Shown here piece by piece: positions 8,759 through 17,258 of a DNA stretch of 64,000 nt. The notes under the pieces are model-generated. The model had not been told where the DNA came from. It did not search any database and worked only from the letters and a program-made list of their open reading frames with translations. The position numbers and the translations under genes were made by a program. Position 1 is the stretch's first letter. Every line of letters starts with the position of its first letter. The stretch comes from Streptomyces sp. GESEQ-35 (GTDB lineage: Bacteria > Actinomycetota > Actinomycetes > Streptomycetales > Streptomycetaceae): NCBI RefSeq assembly GCF_017948485.1, contig NZ_JAFFSX010000005.1:393118-457117 (forward strand), written 5' to 3'.

Positions 8759-9721
8759 ATGGCTGAAGTTCTCGTCTACGTCGACCACGTGGACGGTGCC
8801 GTCCGCAAGCCCACCCTGGAGCTGCTGACGCTGGCCCGCCGTGTCGGCGAGCCCGTCGCCGTCGCCCTCGGTGCCGGCGCCGCCGACACCGCCGCCACCC
8901 TCGCCGAGCACGGCGCCGTGAAGGTCCTCACCCACGAGGCCGCCGAGTACGCCGACTACCTGGTCGTCCCCAAGGTGGACGCCCTCCAGGCCGCCTACGA
9001 GGCCGTCTCCCCGGCCGCCGTGCTGGTGCCGTCCTCCGCCGAGGGCAAGGAGATCGCCGCCCGTCTGGCGCTGCGCATCGGTTCCGGCATCATCACCGAC
9101 GCCATCGACCTGGAGGCCGGCGACGAGGGCCCGGTGGCCACGCAGTCGGTCTTCGCCGCCTCCTTCACCACCAAGTCCCGTGTCTCCAAGGGCACCCCGG
9201 TCATCACGGTCAAGCCCAACAGCGCTGCCGTGGAGGCCGCCCCGGCCGCCGGCGCCGTCGAGGCCCTCGCCGTGTCCTTCTCCGAGAAGGCCACCGGCAC
9301 CAAGGTCACCGCCCGCACGCCGCGCGAGTCGACCGGCCGCCCGGAGCTGACCGAGGCCGCGATCGTGGTCTCCGGCGGCCGTGGTGTGAACGGCGCCGAG
9401 AACTTCGCGATCATCGAGGCGCTCGCCGACTCCCTCGGCGCGGCCGTCGGTGCCTCGCGTGCCGCGGTGGACGCCGGCTGGTACCCGCACACCAACCAGG
9501 TCGGCCAGACCGGTAAGTCCGTCTCGCCGCAGCTGTACGTCGCCTCCGGCATCTCCGGCGCCATCCAGCACCGCGCCGGTATGCAGACCTCGAAGACGAT
9601 CGTGGCGATCAACAAGGACGCCGAGGCCCCGATCTTCGACCTGGTCGACTACGGCGTGGTCGGCGACCTCTTCGACGTCGTCCCGCAGCTCACCGAGGAG
9701 ATCAAGACCCGCAAGGGCTGA
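8759..9721 (+). CDS. etfA: Electron transfer flavoprotein subunit alpha
   Basis: A 320-residue EtfA/FixB protein carrying the FAD of the heterodimer. The N-terminal domain (residues 1-190) pairs with EtfB. The C-terminal FAD domain shows GGRGVNGAENFAIIEALADS, SRAAVDAGWYPHTNQVGQTGKSVSP and YVASGISGAIQHRAGM, all matching the family signature including the Arg/Ser/Gln/His FAD contacts. AGGAGA (8745-8750) lies 8 nt before ATG. It is followed after 27 nt by a strong factor-independent terminator. Confidence 0.95.
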   Translation: MAEVLVYVDHVDGAVRKPTLELLTLARRVGEPVAVALGAGAADTAATLAEHGAVKVLTHEAAEYADYLVVPKVDALQAAYEAVSPAAVLVPSSAEGKEIAARLALRIGSGIITDAIDLEAGDEGPVATQSVFAASFTTKSRVSKGTPVITVKPNSAAVEAAPAAGAVEALAVSFSEKATGTKVTARTPRESTGRPELTEAAIVVSGGRGVNGAENFAIIEALADSLGAAVGASRAAVDAGWYPHTNQVGQTGKSVSPQLYVASGISGAIQHRAGMQTSKTIVAINKDAEAPIFDLVDYGVVGDLFDVVPQLTEEIKTRKG

Positions 9722-9748
9722 GCCCCCGACGACTCGCCGCGCTGAACG

Positions 9749-9784
9749 AGGCCCCCGCAACCGTGCCGACGGTCGCGGGGGCCT
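9749..9784 (+). terminator. etfBA terminator
   Basis: A 15-bp stem with one mismatch (AGGCCCCCGC-a-ACCG against CGGT-c-GCGGGGGCCT) and a 6-nt loop, followed by TTAA. It starts 27 nt after the etfA stop. Confidence 0.8.
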
Positions 9785-9787
9785 TAA

Positions 9788-9885
9788 GCCTGTTCTGATT
9801 TGCCCCGCCTGCGCAGCGACGCCCTGCACGCACCCTCGCCGCACGCCCGCGCTCCGCGCGGACGACGGGGCAACTCAGAACAGGC
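9788..9885. repeat. Long inverted repeat, 19-nt arms
   Basis: The arms 9788-9806 and 9867-9885 (left arm GCCTGTTCTGATTTGCCCC) match as an inverted repeat with one mismatch around a 60-nt spacer that holds smaller GC-rich dyads. It fills the gap between the etfA terminator and the convergent endonuclease-fold gene, ending 6 nt before that gene's stop. It may be a second, bidirectional terminator or a mobile intergenic repeat. Confidence 0.6.
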
Positions 9886-9891
9886 CCTGGC

Positions 9892-10803
9892 TCATCCCAG
9901 CGTCAGCGACGCCTGCACCGGCAGGTGGTCGCTCGGGAACTGGCCGTTCGCGGCGAAGGTGTTGATCGACGCGCGGTGCGTCGTGACCCCCGGCGTGGCC
10001 AGGATCCAGTCGATTCGGTCGCCGTCCGGCGTCAGCGGCTTGTAGCCGTGGAACGTCGCGTACAGCGGGCTCCGCTCGGCGGCCGTGTCCCAGGTGTCGA
10101 CGAGACCGGCGCTCAGCATGGTGTCGTAGACCGGGTTCTTGTGGGCCGCGACATTGAAGTCGCCCGTCACCAGGAGGGGCAGCGCGGGGTCCAGTCCGGC
10201 GATCCGCTGGACGGTCAGCGCGGCGGCACGCGCGCGTGCGTTCTGGCTCGCGTTGTCGAGGTGGGTGTTGAGGAAGTAGAACTCCCGGCCGCCGTCGGCC
10301 AGATCGCGGAAGCGGACCCAGGTGACCATCCGGATGGAGCCGCCGCCCCAGGTGTTGGAGCCGATGACGTTCGGGGTGTCGGAGAGCCAGAAGTGGTCGT
10401 ACTCGAGCGGGGCGAGCCGGCGGGTGTCGTAGAAGATCGCCATGAACTCGTCGCGGCTGCCGCCCGCGCGCCCGGTGCCGATCCAGTCGTAGTGGGCCCC
10501 GAGATCCGACTCGATGTCCCGGAGCTGCTGGTAGAGGCCTTCCTGGGTGCCGATGAGGTGGAGGCCTTCGCGGCGCAGCAGCTCCCGCATCACCGGTCTG
10601 CGGACGGTCCAGCTGTTGGGTTCGGTGGTGCTAGCGAAGCGGAGGTTGAAGGACATGACCTCCAGGTGGCCGTTCGCGGACCGGGATTCCTCCGCCGAGG
10701 CGGACGGTCCGGACAGTGCTGTACTGGAGAGCGGAACGGCGACCGCCGCCGCTAACGCGGTCTTCAGACCCAGACGGCGCGTGACTCGGCTGTGCTGCGG
10801 CAC
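9892..10803 (-). CDS. Secreted endonuclease/exonuclease/phosphatase family protein
   Basis: A 303-residue DNase I-fold metal-dependent phosphoesterase with a Tat-type signal (RRLGLKTALAAAVAVPLSSTALSGPSASA). Motifs in order: VMSFNLRFAS (Asn/metal), GTQEGLYQQ (catalytic Glu), FLNTHLDNASQNARARA (His), LPLLVTGDFNVAAHKN (Asp-Asn pair), DRIDWILATPGV and FPSDHLPVQASLTLG (terminal Asp-His). These cover the whole active site, so it should be catalytic outside the cell. Substrate (nucleic acid, sphingolipid or sugar phosphate) cannot be told. It is divergent from the DUF6986 gene. Confidence 0.9.
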   Translation of the reverse strand: MPQHSRVTRRLGLKTALAAAVAVPLSSTALSGPSASAEESRSANGHLEVMSFNLRFASTTEPNSWTVRRPVMRELLRREGLHLIGTQEGLYQQLRDIESDLGAHYDWIGTGRAGGSRDEFMAIFYDTRRLAPLEYDHFWLSDTPNVIGSNTWGGGSIRMVTWVRFRDLADGGREFYFLNTHLDNASQNARARAAALTVQRIAGLDPALPLLVTGDFNVAAHKNPVYDTMLSAGLVDTWDTAAERSPLYATFHGYKPLTPDGDRIDWILATPGVTTHRASINTFAANGQFPSDHLPVQASLTLG

Positions 10804-10946
10804 GGGGGCTCCTTCGGTAGAGGCTGCCGGGCGAGTCGTGCGTACGGAAGTGTTCTATCGCCATGTGAGATGGGCGTGAACATGTCGAAAGCCTGGAGTG
10901 GACCGGTTCCGAAGTGGTGTTGACCGGCGGGAAGGTCCCCGGATAA

Positions 10947-10982
10947 CTTCGTTCTACGGATTGTTGATTCCGTACTGCGGAA
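10947..10982 (+). promoter_or_regulatory. Tandem IclR/AllR-like operator candidates
   Basis: TTCCGTACTGCGGAA (10968-10982) is a TTCCG-N5-CGGAA palindrome. A degenerate copy CTTCGTTCTACGGAT (10947-10961, 10 of 15 bases equal) lies 21 bp upstream, two helical turns. They sit directly before the ribosome site of the DUF6986 gene. TTCCG-type palindromes resemble the AllR sites of the Streptomyces allantoin/glyoxylate regulon as I recall them. Confidence 0.45.
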
Positions 10983-10998
10983 AACAGGAGGGTGTGGG

Positions 10999-12303
10999 AT
11001 GGGTCAGGGCCAGCAGGAGAAGGTGGCGACAAGCCTCGCGGGCGCCGTCAGCGAGGAGATCAGCGCCTCCCTCGCGCCGGTCGACGCCGAACTGGAGCGC
11101 CGCTACCCCGGCGACCCCGGCACCCGTCAGCCCGTCCACACCGTCTACGTCCCCGGTGACGTCTTCGCCGCCGACACCATCCGCTCCTGGGGCGACAAGG
11201 CCCTCGCCGCCCTGGATGAACACGCCCCGGATGCCGCCTCGTTCGCCGCCGTCCTCGGCCTCGCGGACGACCTCGCCGAGCCCGTCCACGCGCGCGTGCG
11301 GGCCAAGCTGGAGCACGAGCCCATCGAGGACCTGCGCGTCGACTTCGAGGACGGCTACGGCCCGCGCCCGGACGCCGAGGAGGACGAGGCGGCGGCCCGT
11401 GCGGCCAGGCTGATCGCCGAGGCGTACGAGAACCGCACGGCGGCTCCGTACATGGGCATCCGTATGAAGTGTATGGAGGCGCCGGTACGGGACCGGGGCA
11501 TCCGCACCCTCGACATCTTCCTGACCGGGCTGATGGAGGCCGGCGGGCTGCCCGACGGGCTGGTCCTGACGCTGCCCAAGGTGACGTACGCCGAGCAGGT
11601 CACCGCCATGGTGCGACTCCTGGAGGCCTTCGAGAAGGCGCGCGGTATCGAGCCCGGCCGGATCGGCTTCGAGATCCAGATCGAGACCAGCCAGTCCATC
11701 CTCGCCACCGACGGCACCGCCACCGTCGCCCGTATGATCCATGCCGCCGAGGGCCGCGCCACCGGCCTGCACTACGGCACCTTCGACTACAGCGCCTGCC
11801 TCGGCGTCTCCGCCGCCTACCAGGCCAGCGACCACCCGGCCGCCGACCACGCCAAGGCGATCATGCAGGTCGCGGCGGCGGGCACGGGCGTACGCGTCTC
11901 GGACGGCTCCACCAACGTCCTCCCGATCGGTACCACCGCGAAGGTCCACGACGCCTGGCGGCTGCACTACGGCCTCACCCGGCGCGCCCTGGCCCGCGCC
12001 TACTACCAGGGCTGGGACATGCACCCCGGTCACATCCCGACCCGGTACGCGGCCGTCTTCGCCTTCTACCGCGAGGGCTTCGAGCAGGCCGCGGCCCGCC
12101 TCACCCGGTACGCCAACCGGGCCGGCGGCGACGTCATGGACGAGCCCGCCACCGCGAAGGCGCTGAGCGGGTATCTGCTGCGGGGCCTGGACTGCGGCGC
12201 GCTCGACATCGCCGAGGTCGCGCGCGCGACCGGGCTCACCAGGGCCGACCTGGAGGGCTTCGCGGTACCCCGGCGCGGGGATCTGACGGCATCCGCCAAG
12301 TGA
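10999..12303 (+). CDS. DUF6986 family HpcH/HpaI aldolase-like protein
   Basis: A 434-residue protein of the HpcH/HpaI/citrate lyase beta/malate synthase superfamily. Seen: KLEHEPIEDLRVDFEDGYG (acidic metal-binding strand), YMGIRMKCMEA, LPKVTYAEQ, GFEIQIETSQSILATDG (Glu in IETxQ), then LHYGTFDYSACLGVS. The C-terminal helical region (WDMHPGHIPTRYAAVFAFYREGF) is malate-synthase-like, which suggests condensation or cleavage of a C2/C3 oxo-acid. AGGAGG stands 9 nt before ATG. The candidate IclR-type operators upstream would fit glyoxylate or purine-derived carbon metabolism; that is inference. Confidence 0.8.
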   Translation: MGQGQQEKVATSLAGAVSEEISASLAPVDAELERRYPGDPGTRQPVHTVYVPGDVFAADTIRSWGDKALAALDEHAPDAASFAAVLGLADDLAEPVHARVRAKLEHEPIEDLRVDFEDGYGPRPDAEEDEAAARAARLIAEAYENRTAAPYMGIRMKCMEAPVRDRGIRTLDIFLTGLMEAGGLPDGLVLTLPKVTYAEQVTAMVRLLEAFEKARGIEPGRIGFEIQIETSQSILATDGTATVARMIHAAEGRATGLHYGTFDYSACLGVSAAYQASDHPAADHAKAIMQVAAAGTGVRVSDGSTNVLPIGTTAKVHDAWRLHYGLTRRALARAYYQGWDMHPGHIPTRYAAVFAFYREGFEQAAARLTRYANRAGGDVMDEPATAKALSGYLLRGLDCGALDIAEVARATGLTRADLEGFAVPRRGDLTASAK

Positions 12304-12406
12304 CGAAGTAGCGGAGCTGTCACAGCCGAGGTCTCCTGACCGCGCTGTCACTGGCGCCCCGTAGTCTGTACGGCACGAAAAGGCGTGTCACAGGAACGGG
12401 GCAGCG

Positions 12407-14224
12407 GTGTCATCGGGGGAGAACGGACAGACGGACGAGGCCGGTCGACTGCTGGCCGGGCGCTATCGCGTCGTGGCCCAGCTCGGACGCGGCGGCATGG
12501 GCGTGGTCTGGCGGGCCGTCGACGAGGTCCTCGGTCGCGAGGTCGCCGTCAAGGAACTGCGCACCTATACCGATGCCGACGGCCCCGAGCTCGCCGATCT
12601 ACGGCTGCGAATGCAACGCGAGGCCCGCGCGGCGGCCCGGGTGCGTCACCCCGGAGTCGTGGCCGTGCACGACGTGTCCGAGGTCGACGGCCGTCCGCTG
12701 ATCGTCATGGAACTGGTCGACGGCCCGTCCCTGGACGCGGTCCTGCGCGAGCGTGGCCCCCTCGACCCGCGCGAGGCGGCCGGCATCGGAGCCAAGGTGC
12801 TGGACGCGTTGGCCGCGGCCCACCGCGCCGGCGTCCTGCACCGCGACGTGAAGCCGGGCAACATCCTGCTCGAGCGCTCGGGCCGCGTGGTCCTCACCGA
12901 CTTCGGCATCGCCACCATGGACGACCCGGGCGACGGCTCGAACACCCACCTCACCCGCACCGGCCACCTCGTCGGATCTCTGGACTACATGGCCCCCGAG
13001 CGGGCCCAGGGCGCCGACCCCGGCCCGGCCTCCGACGTCTGGGCGCTGGGCGCCACGCTCTACGCGGCCGTCGAGGGCGTCGCGCCCTTCCGCCGTACGT
13101 CGACCTTCTCCACCCTCACCGCCATCGTCGCCGAACCGCCGCCGGAGCCGCACCGGGCCGGACCCCTCGGCCCCGTGCTCCAACTCCTGCTGGACAAGCG
13201 GCCCGAGGGCCGTCCGGCGGCCGACGAGGCACGGGAGCTGCTTCAGCGGGTGGCGGACGGGTCGGGGACGGACGTACCGACGACGACACTGCGGGCGAGC
13301 GGCGTTCCTCGGGAAGAGACACAGCCCAGCATTCCTCCGGCGGTGCCGTCGGGGTTCGGGCCGCCGGAGCCCGCCGCGCCCGTGACGCAGGGGGCGGAAG
13401 CGCCAGGACCGTCCGGGCAGGAGGGACCGACCGGTTCGGGGACACCGGGCTTCGGTTCGCCGGCACAGGCCGGACCAGGGACACCGGGCTTCGGCCCGGC
13501 CACGCCCGTCGCCCAGGACTCGGCCCCCACCGACCCTGTCGCCGCGTCGGCCCCTTCCCGCCGCAAGGGACGTGGCCTGCTGGCCGCGGCGGCCGTCATC
13601 GTCGTCCTCGCGGCGACTGGGGGCACCATCGCCCTGGTGAACAACAAGGGCGATGCGAAAGCCGGCGCCCGGCCCACGTCTTCCGCCACCTCCGCCGGTG
13701 TGACGCCTTCGGCGTCCGGCAGCCCGGACGCCGACCGCTCCGACACCGCCAAGCCCACCGAGCAGGGCGACGAGAGGACACCCACGCCGTCGTCGGCGCC
13801 GCCCGAGAAGGGCGAGGACACGTCCGGCGGCCAGGATTCCACACCCGCACCGACCAAGACGGCCGGCGGCGGCACGACGGGAGGCGGCGCCAACAGCGGT
13901 GGCTCGACCGGCGGGGGCGGCGAGACCACCCCGCCGCCGACCGCCGCCTGCGAGTCCATCGGCGGCGGCAAGTACAACTGCGAGGTCTGGATGACCGCCA
14001 AGTCGTACACCGCCGACGGCACCGAGGCCGGCACCCTCAACGCGGGCACCAACTACTTCTACTGCCAGGCGAATCTGGGGCGCAGGGAGACCTACGGCGA
14101 GTGGACGAACGTCTGGTGGGCCAAGACGGACGACGATAGCGGCAACACCGGCGTCTACATCAGCGACGTCTACATCCAGGGCGGTGACAACGACCAGCCG
14201 GTCCCCGGGCTCCCGACCTGCTGA
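12407..14224 (+). CDS. Receptor-type Ser/Thr protein kinase (PknB-like)
   Basis: 605 residues. The kinase domain occupies about 20-285: P-loop GRGGMGVVW, VAVKEL lysine, catalytic loop HRDVKPGNILL, DFGIA, TGHLVGSLDYMAPE activation segment. A Pro/Gly/Thr linker (about 290-385) follows, then one membrane helix (RRKGRGLLAAAAVIVVLAATGGTIALV), a Ser/Thr/Gly-rich stalk, and a compact 95-residue external domain with three Cys and many aromatics (KYNCEVWMTAKSYTADG, NYFYCQANLGR), not a PASTA domain. GTG 12407 follows a possible TAGTCT -10 box (12362). Its last 55 nt overlap the opposite-strand gene. Confidence 0.92.
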   Translation: MSSGENGQTDEAGRLLAGRYRVVAQLGRGGMGVVWRAVDEVLGREVAVKELRTYTDADGPELADLRLRMQREARAAARVRHPGVVAVHDVSEVDGRPLIVMELVDGPSLDAVLRERGPLDPREAAGIGAKVLDALAAAHRAGVLHRDVKPGNILLERSGRVVLTDFGIATMDDPGDGSNTHLTRTGHLVGSLDYMAPERAQGADPGPASDVWALGATLYAAVEGVAPFRRTSTFSTLTAIVAEPPPEPHRAGPLGPVLQLLLDKRPEGRPAADEARELLQRVADGSGTDVPTTTLRASGVPREETQPSIPPAVPSGFGPPEPAAPVTQGAEAPGPSGQEGPTGSGTPGFGSPAQAGPGTPGFGPATPVAQDSAPTDPVAASAPSRRKGRGLLAAAAVIVVLAATGGTIALVNNKGDAKAGARPTSSATSAGVTPSASGSPDADRSDTAKPTEQGDERTPTPSSAPPEKGEDTSGGQDSTPAPTKTAGGGTTGGGANSGGSTGGGGETTPPPTAACESIGGGKYNCEVWMTAKSYTADGTEAGTLNAGTNYFYCQANLGRRETYGEWTNVWWAKTDDDSGNTGVYISDVYIQGGDNDQPVPGLPTC

Positions 14225-14964
14225 ACCGTCAGGTACCGCTCCAGTCCCGAGGCCGTCACCAGCGTCTCCTCGGCGAGCAGCCGCGTCCCCGCCGCGCACA
14301 GCCGCCAGTCGGCACGGGCCCGCGCGCAGAACTCCTCCGGCGTGCCACCGAACAGCTCCCTCAACCGCGCCGAGCCCGCGAGGAGTTCGGTGAGCAGCGC
14401 ACGCTGCCCCGGGTGGGTGCGCGGGGCGCCGGTGCCGTCGTGCAGGACGCCGCGGCGGTTGACGTACACGAACGCACCGCGAAGCCCGGTGCCGTCCTCC
14501 AGCTCCACGAGCACCTCCGGCGCGGGCAGCCAGACTCGGCCGTAGTTGCCGCCCGGCAGCGGCACGCCCTCGCTCGTGTCGACCACCGCGAGCTGTTCGG
14601 CATCCAGCCAGGTAACGAACAACTCCCGGACCTGACCCGGCGCTTCGAACGGTGACGCGGACACATAGCCCATGCGGCTCACATGCGCTGAGACGCCGAC
14701 CTCGACGCCCGTGACCCGGGCCTTCACCATCGGCACGGGGGAGGCGATCCCCGACGCGGCCATCTTGTACCGCAGTTGGGCCGGGCAGGCGTTGGAGCCG
14801 ACCGCGAGAACGGGGACGCGGTCCTCGTACACCAGCCGGTCGAGCGGCAGCAGCCGGTCACCGTCCAGGAGGCCGGACTCCTTCGGCCACGCGCCCGGGT
14901 AGAGCAGCGGATGATCGCGCGGAGCGTCGGCAAGGTCCAGCGATTCCAGGGTGCGGTCGTCCAC
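14170..14964 (-). CDS. Conserved hypothetical protein
   Basis: A 264-residue soluble protein I cannot assign firmly. PVLAVGSNACPAQLRYKMA near residue 52 resembles the YGSN loop of gamma-glutamylcyclotransferase (AIG2/GGCT) folds, and DGTGLRGAFVYVNRRGVLHDG would be a later strand of that barrel; this is weak similarity by eye. No signal peptide or membrane segment. It overlaps the kinase gene tail to tail by 55 nt and ends 8 nt upstream of the LacI gene's stop side (LacI end 14973), on the same strand as LacI, so LacI and this gene may share a transcript. Confidence 0.7.
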   Translation of the reverse strand: MDDRTLESLDLADAPRDHPLLYPGAWPKESGLLDGDRLLPLDRLVYEDRVPVLAVGSNACPAQLRYKMAASGIASPVPMVKARVTGVEVGVSAHVSRMGYVSASPFEAPGQVRELFVTWLDAEQLAVVDTSEGVPLPGGNYGRVWLPAPEVLVELEDGTGLRGAFVYVNRRGVLHDGTGAPRTHPGQRALLTELLAGSARLRELFGGTPEEFCARARADWRLCAAGTRLLAEETLVTASGLERYLTVQQVGSPGTGWSLSPPWM

Positions 14965-14972
14965 GGGCGCCC

Positions 14973-16109
14973 TCAGTCCGTCGGCGCCAGTTCGCCCGAG
15001 CCGCGGGTGATCAGCCGGGTGGGGAGCTCGATGCGCTCGGGGACGAGCAGGGAGCCGTCCAGCTGGCGGAAGAGGCGCTCGGCCGCGGTACGGCCGAGGG
15101 TGGCGGCGTCCTGGGCGACGACCGTGACGCCCGGCTGAAGCAGATCGGCGAGCTCGATGTCGTCGAACCCGACCAGGGCAACCCGGCGGGAGTGCTCGGC
15201 GAGCACCCGGATCACGGTGACCGTCACGCGGTTGTTGCCCGCGAAGACCGCGGTCACGGGCGAGGGACCGGAGAGCATCTCCTCGGTCGCCCGGCGCACC
15301 CGCTCGGGGTCCGTCACGCCCAGGGACATCCAGGAGTCCTCGACCGGTATCCCCGCGTCCTCCATGGCCGCCCGGTAGCCGCGCAGCCGCTCGGCGGCCG
15401 TGTGGATGCGGGGCATGTCGCCGATGAAGCCGATCCGGCGGTGGCCGTGGGCGATGAGGTGGGCCACACCGTCGCGGGCGCCGCCGTAGCTGTCCGAGAG
15501 CACGACATCGGCGTCGATCTTCCCGGCCGGACGGTCCACGAACACGGTGGCCACGCCCGCCCTCAGCTCCGGCTCCAGATAACGGTGGTCGTCACCGGCC
15601 GGGATGACGACCAGCCCGTCCACCCGCCGTGCGCACAGCGCCAGCACCAGCTCCTGCTCACGGTCCGGGTCCTCCGCGCTGGAGCCGTTGATGAGCAGGG
15701 CGCCGTGTGCGCGGGCCACCTCCTCGACCGCGCGGCTGAGCGGCCCGTAGAACGGGTCCGCGAGGTCCTCCAGGACCAGGCCGATACTGGCGGTACGGCC
15801 CTTGCGGAGCACCCGCGCGCTGTCGTTGCGGCGGAAGCCCAGGGCGTCGATGGCCTCCTGGACGCGGCGCTCCGTCTCGGGTGTGACCCCCGGCTCTCCG
15901 TTGACCACGCGCGACACTGTTTTCAGACCGACTCCCGCACGCGCCGCCACGTCCTTCATGGTGGGACGATTGCCGTAGCGGTTCCCGGAGATGCGGTCTG
16001 CGAAGCGATCTGCACGGCGGCTGGTCTCGGGCACAGTGCGCTGTCCTGTCCTGTCGTCCACGGGGATGCGTCGGGCCATGGTCTTGTATGAGGATGTGGC
16101 GTCGAGCAT
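14973..16109 (-). CDS. LacI family transcriptional regulator
   Basis: 378 residues. After a roughly 48-residue basic extension, the helix-turn-helix and hinge read TMKDVAARAGVGLKTVSRVVNGEPGVTPETERRVQEAIDALGFRRN, followed by a periplasmic-binding-protein-like sensor domain (SIGLVLEDLADPFYG; VDGLVVIPAG; HGHRRIGFIGD; VTAVFAGNN; VALVGFDDIELADLL). It is divergent from a ROK kinase and near a secreted alpha-galactosidase, suggesting it controls galactoside or related sugar use. A perfect palindrome 9 nt before its ATG is a likely autoregulatory operator. The true start may be downstream, at the Met of TMKDV. Confidence 0.92.
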   Translation of the reverse strand: MLDATSSYKTMARRIPVDDRTGQRTVPETSRRADRFADRISGNRYGNRPTMKDVAARAGVGLKTVSRVVNGEPGVTPETERRVQEAIDALGFRRNDSARVLRKGRTASIGLVLEDLADPFYGPLSRAVEEVARAHGALLINGSSAEDPDREQELVLALCARRVDGLVVIPAGDDHRYLEPELRAGVATVFVDRPAGKIDADVVLSDSYGGARDGVAHLIAHGHRRIGFIGDMPRIHTAAERLRGYRAAMEDAGIPVEDSWMSLGVTDPERVRRATEEMLSGPSPVTAVFAGNNRVTVTVIRVLAEHSRRVALVGFDDIELADLLQPGVTVVAQDAATLGRTAAERLFRQLDGSLLVPERIELPTRLITRGSGELAPTD

Positions 16110-16117
16110 AGAGCCTG

Positions 16118-16129
16118 GACAACGTTGTC
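16118..16129. promoter_or_regulatory. LacI-type operator
   Basis: GACAACGTTGTC is a perfect 12-bp palindrome with the central CG typical of LacI-family operators. It lies between the divergent LacI and ROK genes, 9 nt from the LacI start, so binding should repress LacI itself and possibly the ROK gene. Confidence 0.6.
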
Positions 16130-16247
16130 AGATGCGGGAGAGACTGTCCACCGCAATCTCCGGCCTGCGTCCCCACCGTGAGACCGGCCCACCCTTTTCC
16201 CGTTGTAGACGGGGAGATCCGATCCTTGACGGGGAGATCAGACACTG

Positions 16248-17201
16248 ATGCACACCGACCTCGTGGCCGCGCTCGACATCGGCGGCACCAAGATCGCCGG
16301 AGCGCTGGTGGACGGCCACGGCAGCATCCTGGTGCGTGCGCAGCGCGCGACGCCGGCGCAGGAGGACGGCGAATCCGTGATGCGCGCCGTCGAGGAGGTG
16401 CTCGGCGAACTCACCGCGTCCGAGCTGTGGGGCCGGGCGACCGCCCTCGGCATCGGCAGCGCGGGCCCGGTGGACGCCTCCGCGGGCACGGTGAGCCCGG
16501 TGAACGTGCCCGGCTGGCGCGACTACCCGCTCGTACGGCGCGTGCGGGCCGCCGCCGGAGGGCTGCCCGTCGAGCTGATCGGCGACGGCGTGGCGATCAC
16601 GGCGGCCGAGCACTGGCAGGGCGCCGCCCGCGGCCACGACAACGCACTGTGCATGGTCGTCTCCACGGGCGTCGGCGGCGGCCTGGTCCTGGGCGGCCAG
16701 CTGCACCCCGGGCCGACCGGCAACGCGGGCCACATCGGCCACATCAGCGTGGACCTCGACGGCGACCCCTGCCCGTGCGGTTCGCGCGGCTGCGTGGAGC
16801 GCATCGCGAGTGGCCCGAACATCGCGCGGCGCGCGATCGAAGGCGGCTGGCGTCCGGGCCCCGACGGTGACACGTCCGCCGCCGCGGTGGCCGCCGCCGC
16901 CCGCGCGGGCGACCCGGTCGCCGTTGCCTCCTTCGAGCGCGCCGCCCAGGCCCTGGCCGCCGGCATCGCCGCCACCGCGACCCTGGTCGAGATCGACATC
17001 GCGGTCATCGGCGGGGGTGTCGGCAAGGCGGGCGATGTGCTGTTCACCCCGCTGCGCAAGGCGCTGGCCGACTACGCCACCCTGTCCTTCGTCCAGCGAC
17101 TGACGGTGACGCCGGCGCAGATGGGGACGGACGCGGGACTGGTGGGTGCGGCCGCGGCCGCGCTCGCCAAGGGGGCGGACGCGGCCGCGGCGGGGGTGTG
17201 A
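16248..17201 (+). CDS. ROK family sugar kinase
   Basis: A 317-residue ROK protein of the glucokinase type, without an N-terminal DNA-binding domain. Seen: phosphate loop LDIGGTKIAGALVD, VSTGVGGGLVLGGQ, and the ROK signature GPTGNAGHIGHISVDLDGDPCPCGSRGCVERIASG, which holds the HxxxCxCGxxGCxE zinc site. The second ATP site lies around IAVIGGGVGKAGDVL. A GGGGAGA ribosome site stands 8 nt before ATG. Glucose, fructose or a hydrolysed galactoside product are possible substrates; position beside LacI and the alpha-galactosidase points to sugar catabolism. Confidence 0.9.
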   Translation: MHTDLVAALDIGGTKIAGALVDGHGSILVRAQRATPAQEDGESVMRAVEEVLGELTASELWGRATALGIGSAGPVDASAGTVSPVNVPGWRDYPLVRRVRAAAGGLPVELIGDGVAITAAEHWQGAARGHDNALCMVVSTGVGGGLVLGGQLHPGPTGNAGHIGHISVDLDGDPCPCGSRGCVERIASGPNIARRAIEGGWRPGPDGDTSAAAVAAAARAGDPVAVASFERAAQALAAGIAATATLVEIDIAVIGGGVGKAGDVLFTPLRKALADYATLSFVQRLTVTPAQMGTDAGLVGAAAAALAKGADAAAAGV

Positions 17202-17258
17202 GGCGGGACGGCCTCGGCAGGAACGTTCAGCCTGCGGCTGACTGCGAAGGCGCCGGCC

